The translations under genes and the position numbers were made by a program. Shown here in pieces: positions 20,591-26,352 of a stretch of DNA of 26,352 nucleotides. The stretch is from an uncultured bacterium. Lineage in GTDB: Bacteria > Verrucomicrobiota > Kiritimatiellia > RFP12 > UBA1067. How positions within the stretch are numbered: the stretch's first letter is position 1; every line of letters begins with the position of its first letter. The notes under the pieces are model-generated. The model did not search any database. It was not told the DNA's origin and saw only the letters and a program-made list of their open reading frames with translations. The DNA lies in NCBI GenBank assembly GCA_902779075.1, contig CACZAK010000041.1, positions 1-26,352 on the forward strand, given 5' to 3'.

Positions 20591-22831
20591 CTACAATTCC
20601 GTAACGCGCACGCGTACGGAAGCGGTCACGCCATTCGCGGCGGCGCATGCGATTACGTGCGGACCGGGTACCGGCTCCCACGCGAACGGGGTATTCCCGA
20701 CCGTTTCGCCAACGGGCGCGCCGTCCACGAACCACCAGAGTGCCCCGCCTTCCACATTGCCAGCCACGGTGCATACAATCCTCTGCTGGTCGAGACCCGG
20801 TACGAGATGGAACTCTGCGTCATCCTGCGGCGCACGGATGGCAAGCCGTTCGGCCTGCGCCGTCTTCCCCGTGAACGCGCGCAGATATGCGTCTCCGCGC
20901 GTGACCACCTCGCCGCCCGCCCCGCGACGGTGCAGCGTGCAGAGAGCTGGTGATGAAGCACCCAGCAACGCACGGCCCTCCTCGCGTTTCGGGCATTCTG
21001 GCGCGGCCGGGCATCCACTCTCCGCGCAGATTTCCCGTGTGATGACCTCCTGCGGCTTTACGAACCAAGGCCCCTCGTTCTGCGGATAAAGCCCTCGTGC
21101 CAGCTCCCACGCGAATGGTGCCGCGGCTACCGCACCCACCACAGACATGTCGCCGAAGCGCCCTTCCTTGTGTCCGCACCATACCCCCACCACGTACTCT
21201 GGATTCCACACCACAGTCCAGGCGTCGCGGTAGGCGGAGGACGTTCCCGTCTTCCACGCGAAACGCGGCACCTTCACGTCGGCCGCATGGCCAAGCGCGC
21301 GCTGCGAGCGCTCGTCGCCCGAAAGGATGTCCGAAACGAGCCAGCACGCCCCTGGGGAAAACACGCGCGGATGAGTGACGCCCTTCTGCGCCTCGACCTC
21401 CCGCGCAAGCGCACACGGCTCAAGCCACGTACCACCACGCGCAATGCAGCCATACGCGCCCACTAGCTCAACGAGCGACACCTCCGCGTTCCCAATTGCG
21501 AGTCCCAGTCCGAACTTCTCGTCCGGCCCACCCAGGTGACGGCATCCTAGCGCGCGCAGTACCGAACCGAAACGCGCCACTCCAAGTCGCTGCAAGAGCT
21601 GCACGAACGGCAAGTTGAGAGAAAGGACGAGCGCGTCGGAGAGCTTCACGGATCCTCGGTGCGTGGCGTCGAAGTTTGCGGGCGCGTAGCCGTGGTACGC
21701 CTTAGGTACGTCCGCGAGACGTTCTTCGGGAGTAACGAACCCGCAGTCCATAGCCGCCGCCGCAAGAAAAGGCTTGAGCGTGGAGCCAGCAGGACGCGGC
21801 GCAAGAGCCGTGTTGACCTGTCCCGCATCTGGCGAGAAATAGTCGCCGGAACACGCGAGTGCGAGCACTGCGGCCGTATCTACGCGCATCACCACGGCCG
21901 CCGCGGAGTAGCCGTTCGCGGCCGCGCGGTTCACGAGCGTCGTCGCGCGCGCCTGCATGTCCGCGTCAAGCGTCGTCTCATAATCGCCGCTGGTAGGGTC
22001 GCCTCGCCGAGGCGACCGCTCTCCCGCGCGCGCCACTCGCGCCGCCGCCCAGTCGCAGAAGAACGGCTCGGCAAACGGACGCGGCGCGCGACGGATCTCC
22101 GGCACGCTGGCCGTCGCGCCGTCGTACTGTTCGGGTGTGATCATGCCGAGCGCGCGCATGCGTCCCAGCACGTAGGCGCGGCGCTGGAGAGCTCGGTCGA
22201 GATGGCGGTCGGGACGGAAGCGGGAAGGACACTGCACCATGCCCGCGAGCAACGCCGCCTCACCGATTCCGAGGTCCTTCGCGCGTTTCCCGAACCAACC
22301 CTGCGCGGCGGCCTCCACGCCCACGAGGTTAGACCCGAACGGCGCACGGTTGAGGTACTGCGAGACAATCCAGAGCTTGTCGTGCGCACTTTCCATCTGC
22401 ATCGCGCGGAAGGCTTCCACGTACTTCAAAGCGAGCGTGCGTGGGTGCGGATGTACGAGACGCGTGGCCTGCATCGTGATCGTGGAGGCACCGCTTACGC
22501 GGCGTAGCGAGGTGATGTTCTGGAAAACGGCGCGCACAACACTCGGTACATTCACACCAGAGTGGCTGAAAAAGCGCCGGTCCTCAGATGCAACAAGCGC
22601 CTTCACCACCCAATCGTCTTCGGATGCAACGTAGTATGGGCGGCAGTCAACATCTCCAGATCCAAGCGACACGCGTAAAACGGTACCGGCGTTGTCACGC
22701 AGAACTACGCCGCCAGGGTAGGTATCCGCGTTTTCAAGGTACGGGTCGATCAGCCACCACGACAAACCGAACGCCGCCACGCCAAGTACTGCGATGACGA
22801 CGGTGGTGCGTAGGACTGTCTTTCTTTTCAT
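20591..22831 (-). CDS. pbpC: Penicillin-binding protein 1C
   Basis: 746-aa bifunctional peptidoglycan synthase. A short cytoplasmic N-terminus and one membrane anchor (VVIAVLGVAAFGLSWWL, residues 11-27) precede the GT51 glycosyltransferase domain with ASEDRRFFSHSGVN (catalytic Glu83), ITMQATRL and LNRAPFGSNLVGVEAAAQGW. The transpeptidase domain has GSTLKP (active-site Ser350), a SLN motif and KTGTS (Lys527). The C-terminal BiPBP_C domain (WWFVDGAPVGET) identifies the 1C type; E. coli PbpC is about 770 aa. A palindromic insertion lies between the two catalytic domains near residue 275. The ATG at 22831 has no Shine-Dalgarno and lies 7 nt after a -10 box. Confidence 0.95.
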   Translation of the reverse strand: MKRKTVLRTTVVIAVLGVAAFGLSWWLIDPYLENADTYPGGVVLRDNAGTVLRVSLGSGDVDCRPYYVASEDDWVVKALVASEDRRFFSHSGVNVPSVVRAVFQNITSLRRVSGASTITMQATRLVHPHPRTLALKYVEAFRAMQMESAHDKLWIVSQYLNRAPFGSNLVGVEAAAQGWFGKRAKDLGIGEAALLAGMVQCPSRFRPDRHLDRALQRRAYVLGRMRALGMITPEQYDGATASVPEIRRAPRPFAEPFFCDWAAARVARAGERSPRRGDPTSGDYETTLDADMQARATTLVNRAAANGYSAAAVVMRVDTAAVLALACSGDYFSPDAGQVNTALAPRPAGSTLKPFLAAAAMDCGFVTPEERLADVPKAYHGYAPANFDATHRGSVKLSDALVLSLNLPFVQLLQRLGVARFGSVLRALGCRHLGGPDEKFGLGLAIGNAEVSLVELVGAYGCIARGGTWLEPCALAREVEAQKGVTHPRVFSPGACWLVSDILSGDERSQRALGHAADVKVPRFAWKTGTSSAYRDAWTVVWNPEYVVGVWCGHKEGRFGDMSVVGAVAAAPFAWELARGLYPQNEGPWFVKPQEVITREICAESGCPAAPECPKREEGRALLGASSPALCTLHRRGAGGEVVTRGDAYLRAFTGKTAQAERLAIRAPQDDAEFHLVPGLDQQRIVCTVAGNVEGGALWWFVDGAPVGETVGNTPFAWEPVPGPHVIACAAANGVTASVRVRVTEL
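21992..22017. repeat. GGTAGGG-started palindrome inside pbpC
   Basis: GGTAGGG is followed, overlapping its last two bases, by a palindrome with 10-bp arms GGTCGCCTCG and CGAGGCGACC around one base. In the protein it encodes part of GERSPRRGDPTSGD, in the linker between the glycosyltransferase and transpeptidase domains where no conserved sequence is expected. The GGTAGGG start is shared with the element in the beta-galactosidase gene, which suggests a truncated copy of the same palindromic family. Confidence 0.65.
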
Positions 22832-22838
22832 GCGCAGT

Positions 22839-22867
22839 AGTATAGCAAAGTCCTGTTAGAGTGTCAC
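22839..22867 (-). promoter_or_regulatory. pbpC promoter
   Basis: The minus strand has GTGACA (22867-22862, 5 of 6), a 17-nt spacer and TGCTATACT (TATACT 22844-22839), then ACTGCGC and the ATG. The start point should fall at or next to the ATG. The -35 overlaps the stop of the rhamnosidase gene. Confidence 0.7.
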
Positions 22868-25329
22868 AGGCCAACAGGTTGCCGGCCGGGTTTGAGTGGA
22901 ATCGCCTTGCCCTTCCACTCGAACACGCCGCTCACGCCGTCGGGGAGCGTCACCTCGCCCTCGACTGCGTCGCCGTCGAAGCGCAGCTTCGTGAGGATCA
23001 TGCCCTTCGGGTGCGGCGTGGCGGCGTCGATCCACTTGAGTCCGCCCGGCTGCGGCGCGATGCGCACCGTCCTGAACCACGGCTCATCCGGCATCACGCC
23101 CGCGATCGCGGAATGCAGGAAGAAGAGCGGATGCGCCGCCCAGGCGTGGCAGTCGCTCTTCGCCTCGATGCCGTCGTCCTCGAGCGGACAGCGGAGCCCC
23201 CACTTCACGTGGTCGCGCCAGAAGTCCATCTTCTTCAGGAAGAGGTCCATCCGCCCCATTTTCGCGTACACCCGGAAGAGATAGTAGCGGAAGTAGTCCG
23301 TGGCGCGGAAGAGGTCGTTACGCTCGGTAAGAGCCTTGAACGCGCTCGCCTCCTGATCGGACGAAAGGACGCCCGCGAGAATCGCGAGGATCTGCGCATG
23401 TTCGCTGAGCCCCTGCTTGTCGGGCGTGCCGGCCATCAGGCCGTTCGCACGATCCCAGAACGCCGCGACGATCTTCTTCCCGAGCGCGTCCGCCTTGCCG
23501 CGCCAGTACGAGCCGAAAAAGGGATAGCCCAGTTCGTCCGCCACCCGCGCCGCCGCCTGCAGCGAGAGCACGTAGAAGAGGTTGTTCTGCGAGTTGACGC
23601 CCGTCCCCGGCTTGCCGTTCTGGGGAATGCCCGCGTGCCACCGCTTCGGTTCCTCCACCCAGTCGATGAAGCTCCAGCCGGGCAGGTTTTCAAGGAGGCC
23701 GTCCTTGTTCTCGAACTCGGCGAGGCCCATCATCGTGTGGCAGAGGCCGGGGAAGCGCGCCTTGAGCCACGCGGCGTTCTCGTGCCACATCATGTAGTTC
23801 TCGAGCAGCATCGGCCAGATCATCGTGTAGGTGGTCGATTCCTGCGTGCCGGTGGTGGGGAAGTTCATCGGCAGCATGCCGTTGTCGCGGCGGCCGTAGT
23901 CGAAGAGCGAGATCGCGCGGCGAACGAGACGGTCGTCACTGTTCATCGCCGCGATCGTGTCGCACTGCACATAGGTGTCGCCCACGTACATCTGCTGTTC
24001 GTAGTGCGGGCCGTCGCACATGATCTCGTGCATGTCCATCTGCATGCCGCGGATGCACACGCCCTGCACGCCGGCGAGCGACGCGTCGTCGCATTTGAAA
24101 TGAGAGGTGACGGGCGTCGGGTAACGCGACTCGATGATGCCCACGCTCTTCAGCGTCAGCGGCTCGTCCGCCGTCTTGATCTCGAGCTGACACCACCGCC
24201 CGGCGCGCCACCACGGCGCGCCGAACGTCGCGTACGCGCGCCCGTCGGGGAAGAAGCGGTCCATGAGGAAGTACCTGGAGCAGCCCTTGCCGATGAACTC
24301 GTTGCGGTTGCCCTTGCGTCCGTCCGGATAGCGCGGGCTCTCCACCCACATCCAGCGGATCTCGGACCCCTTGCCGCCGCCCACGACGAGCTCCGGGTAC
24401 GCGCAGTAGTAGTCGTCGAGGTCGAGGAGCGCGCAGAGGATCGTGTTCGCGGGGATCGTCACCGGCTTCTCTTCCTTGAGAAGAGCGTTCAGCGGCTTGA
24501 TAAGCGGATGGCGCGCGTCCTCCTCGGTGTAGAGGGCGCTCCTGTCGAACGTCGCGCGCGCGGCGCGGAACGCGCCGGGGCTGATGAGGTCGTACGTCTG
24601 GTCGGGCAGCGGCGTGGGGAAGAGCATCCACCCCTTCGCCTTCACGTCGCAGACGTTGAACCTCACCGGGCCGCGCACGACCTTCGGCGCCACGTACGCC
24701 GACTCGGCGGGACACTCCTCCTGGAGCGAGCAGCCGCGCACTTCGGTCTGCGCGCCCACGCCGAAGTTGCGCCGCATTCCCTCTTTGCGCATCGTGACGT
24801 TCTTCAACTCCGCGACGCGCCAGGACGCGACGCCGGTCGTGAGCTGCTTGTGGTACGCGCCCTCCGCCTTGAGGATGAACCCGCCGCGCCAGGAAAGCTG
24901 GGCGGACGGCGCATACGGCCCGAGCACCCACACGACGGCCTCCATCACGTGCCTGCCCGGCGCGAGCTTCGCCTCGTAGGATTGGTAGAGCCAGTTCTCG
25001 ACAATGCCCCGGTGCGGACCGAACGCGATCGGTGCACCGTCCAGCAGCAGCTCGAAACGCTCGTCCGCGCTCACGTCGAACCTCAGCGGCGCCGCGTCCG
25101 CCGTGAACTCCTTCCTGAAGCGCAGAAAGGCGTACTTGCCCACCTCGCCGCGCTCAACCGCCGTCGGATGCCAGATACAGCTCGCGTCGTCGATCTCCTG
25201 CAGACGCGACACGTTCGTATCACCGCGTTGGAACCGCTCGGTTCTGAATATTTGCCTCACCTCATTAATTGCGCCGTTCGCCGCAACCATAGCCGCGAAA
25301 ACCGCCGCAGCCATCCATCTATGTTTCAT
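22864..25329 (-). CDS. Secreted GH78-type alpha-L-rhamnosidase
   Basis: 821-aa exported enzyme with a signal peptide (MAAAVFAAMVAANG). N-terminal beta-sandwich domains (WHPTAVERGE, AFLRFRKEFTAD, FELLLDGAPIAFGPHRG) precede an (alpha/alpha)6 barrel. Barrel signatures match GH78: CDGPHYEQQMYVGDT with the likely general acid around Asp439/Glu444, NFPTTGTQESTTYTMIW, and SDCHAWAAHPLFFLHSAIAG (His728). A C-terminal beta domain (RIAPQPGGLKWIDAATPHPKG) is also typical. It would remove terminal L-rhamnose from plant glycosides or pectin side chains in the periplasm or at the surface. The ATG at 25329 follows TTAGGAGA with a normal leader. The gene is transcribed alone; pbpC has its own promoter overlapping its end. 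Confidence 0.85.
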   Translation of the reverse strand: MKHRWMAAAVFAAMVAANGAINEVRQIFRTERFQRGDTNVSRLQEIDDASCIWHPTAVERGEVGKYAFLRFRKEFTADAAPLRFDVSADERFELLLDGAPIAFGPHRGIVENWLYQSYEAKLAPGRHVMEAVVWVLGPYAPSAQLSWRGGFILKAEGAYHKQLTTGVASWRVAELKNVTMRKEGMRRNFGVGAQTEVRGCSLQEECPAESAYVAPKVVRGPVRFNVCDVKAKGWMLFPTPLPDQTYDLISPGAFRAARATFDRSALYTEEDARHPLIKPLNALLKEEKPVTIPANTILCALLDLDDYYCAYPELVVGGGKGSEIRWMWVESPRYPDGRKGNRNEFIGKGCSRYFLMDRFFPDGRAYATFGAPWWRAGRWCQLEIKTADEPLTLKSVGIIESRYPTPVTSHFKCDDASLAGVQGVCIRGMQMDMHEIMCDGPHYEQQMYVGDTYVQCDTIAAMNSDDRLVRRAISLFDYGRRDNGMLPMNFPTTGTQESTTYTMIWPMLLENYMMWHENAAWLKARFPGLCHTMMGLAEFENKDGLLENLPGWSFIDWVEEPKRWHAGIPQNGKPGTGVNSQNNLFYVLSLQAAARVADELGYPFFGSYWRGKADALGKKIVAAFWDRANGLMAGTPDKQGLSEHAQILAILAGVLSSDQEASAFKALTERNDLFRATDYFRYYLFRVYAKMGRMDLFLKKMDFWRDHVKWGLRCPLEDDGIEAKSDCHAWAAHPLFFLHSAIAGVMPDEPWFRTVRIAPQPGGLKWIDAATPHPKGMILTKLRFDGDAVEGEVTLPDGVSGVFEWKGKAIPLKPGRQPVGL

Positions 25330-25379
25330 TGTAATTATCTCCTAACATTCCAAAAACAAACTAGGTGTCCTTAGCGGCA

Positions 25380-25408
25380 AGTGTAGCAAAAAACCATCGC
25401 AGACGCAA
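25380..25408 (-). promoter_or_regulatory. Rhamnosidase promoter
   Basis: The minus strand has TTGCGT (25408-25403, 3 of 6), a 17-nt spacer and TGCTACACT (TACACT 25385-25380), an extended -10. It leaves a leader of about 45 nt with a good ribosome-binding site. The rest of the 25330-25604 gap holds an imperfect GC-rich hairpin near 25458-25482 and nothing else I can support. Confidence 0.55.
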
Positions 25409-25604
25409 TGGAAATGTGATTATTGGCAGAACCGACACACACCTGCGCACTACCCCAAATGGCGCTTTTCGGGGCGCATTTCGCATGCCTTTTTTGGGGG
25501 ATGCAGTTGACCAGTTACAACAAAACGATTTCAGGCCATCGCGGCACTCGCCGTCATCCGTGAGTTTGTAGTGGCAGCCATCGAGGGCGGTGCCAGTTCC
25601 TCAC

Positions 25605-26352
25605 CTACTTTTTCCGGAAGTCCATGAGATGTTCGGCATACTTCACCGCGCCGCCTTGGCGGTAGCCGGTCTTGCCGATCCTGTTACCGTCGCCGTCGAG
25701 GATGAGCGCCGTGGGGAAGCCCCTGATGCCGTACCTCTTCGTCAGCTTTTCGTTTTCGGTCTTGGCGCGGTCCGAGAGGAGAGCCTTATTCTCTGGCGAG
25801 TCGATGAACATGAGGACGTAGTCGTCCATCACGCCCGCCACGAACAGCGGATCGGACAAGACTTCCTTCTCCAGCTTCTTGCACCAGTAACACCAGTCGC
25901 TGCCGGAGAAGCAGGCGTAGACGAGCTTGCCCTCGGCCTTCGCCTTGGCGAGCGCCTCGTCAAGGTTGTCGGTGAAGCCGGCGGGGGTAGAGGTCGCGTC
26001 TGTCTTCGGCGGAACCTTCTTCGCCGCGGCCTTACGCGCCTTCTCCTCCGCTTCGCGTTTTACAATGGCGGCCTTGCATCCCTTTTCAATCTTTGCGAGA
26101 TAGCCATCGACGCCGCCTGCCCAGCCGTCCCTGTCCAAAAGAGCCACGCGAGAGCCGTCGGGATGGATGATCGCCATTTCCGGCGGAGTGAATACACTCT
26201 TCCGCCCAGCATAGTTGACCGCAAACCTAATATTGTCTCTCGCCATCCACGATTGGCTGGGCTTGTAAAGTTCAGCCATGTAGCAAACGTACGACGCGCC
26301 AGCCCTTTTCAGGAACTCCTCTGAACCCAGCACCTCATGGTCCAGGACTTTC
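25605..26352 (-). CDS. Two-domain thioredoxin-fold protein (5' end outside the window)
   Basis: At least 248 codons, open to the right edge. A GTG at 26333 is possible, but the upstream codons read KVLDHE and continue the fold, so the true start lies beyond the window. The first domain is visible from its KVLDHEVLGSEEFLKRA helix to TPPEMAIIHPDGSRV, the cis-Pro strand of a thioredoxin fold; its own CxxC would be off the edge. A charged linker (KREAEEKARKAAAKK) leads to a second domain with FSGSDWCYWCKKLEKEVL (CxxC redox site) and RGFPTALILDGDG. It resembles thioredoxin_7/DsbD-gamma-like proteins, probably exported disulfide reductases. Location cannot be confirmed without the N-terminus. Confidence 0.85.
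   Translation of the reverse strand, partial: KVLDHEVLGSEEFLKRAGASYVCYMAELYKPSQSWMARDNIRFAVNYAGRKSVFTPPEMAIIHPDGSRVALLDRDGWAGGVDGYLAKIEKGCKAAIVKREAEEKARKAAAKKVPPKTDATSTPAGFTDNLDEALAKAKAEGKLVYACFSGSDWCYWCKKLEKEVLSDPLFVAGVMDDYVLMFIDSPENKALLSDRAKTENEKLTKRYGIRGFPTALILDGDGNRIGKTGYRQGGAVKYAEHLMDFRKK

Noticed and set aside
22861..25374. An 837-codon open frame on the plus strand
   Set aside because: Complete antisense shadow of the rhamnosidase-like gene, with no recognisable domain and a skewed Arg/His/Val composition.
25365..25571. A 68-codon plus-strand frame in the 25330-25604 gap, and a Cys-rich minus-strand frame there
   Set aside because: No recognisable domain or ribosome-binding site, and both cross the rhamnosidase promoter. 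They could be decayed sequence, but nothing supports a gene.

Overview
The window looks like a chromosomal segment of a Gram-negative, GC-rich bacterium. An outer-membrane FadL-type barrel, a periplasmic penicillin-binding protein 1C and several secreted glycoside hydrolases are encoded. The glycan-degradation repertoire, the 7-nt repeat arrays and the small palindromic insertions would suit the PVC group (Kiritimatiellota/Lentisphaerota-like). That placement is inferred from general character, because no rRNA or marker gene is present. By eye, the first 4.5 kb is richer in A+T than the rest.

Layout. (1) Bases 1-8718, all on the minus strand, form a surface-polysaccharide locus read right to left: gmd and fcl (GDP-mannose to GDP-L-fucose), a GT4-like and a membrane-anchored GT2 glycosyltransferase. 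A second promoter follows, then a remnant of an AAA ATPase, a DUF5672 protein, a GT10 fucosyltransferase-like enzyme, another GT2, an RfbC-type 3,5-epimerase and a short NAD-dependent sugar reductase. Most of these genes overlap by 4-14 nt, or are separated by 1-2 nt, so they are probably translationally coupled. (2) 8771-10354 is a small defence/toxin-like island on the minus strand: a Phd-type antitoxin, a VapC toxin reduced to its two ends, a 74-aa small protein and a HipA/CtkA-like kinase. (3) 10497-13145, plus strand, carries a DegT-type sugar aminotransferase overlapping a PglC-type phosphoglycosyl transferase, then an isolated hisF. (4) 13142-25408, minus strand, holds secreted glycan-degrading and envelope genes: a glycoside-hydrolase-like protein downstream of a large GH2 beta-galactosidase with a C-terminal F5/8-type domain, a FadL-like porin, pbpC and a GH78 alpha-L-rhamnosidase-like enzyme. 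(5) The right edge cuts a protein with two thioredoxin-fold domains.

How it fits together. Parts 1 and 3 build a fucosylated surface glycan: nucleotide sugars, transferases and an initiating phosphoglycosyl transferase. No flippase or polymerase is in the window. Part 4 breaks down external glycans. Nine promoters can be read directly. Most show an extended -10 (TGnTATAnT), and several have a good -35 at exactly 17 nt. Four of them sit only 6-9 nt before an ATG that follows GCGC or GCGCC, with no Shine-Dalgarno, which predicts leaderless mRNAs. Repeats of two kinds, 7-nt units in inverted arms and GGTAGGG-ended palindromic units, lie between gmd and fcl and, in frame, inside the beta-galactosidase and pbpC genes.

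No gene-free stretch exceeds 300 bases. The two longest gaps are 25330-25604 (the rhamnosidase promoter, otherwise nothing I can support) and 10297-10511 (two back-to-back promoters).
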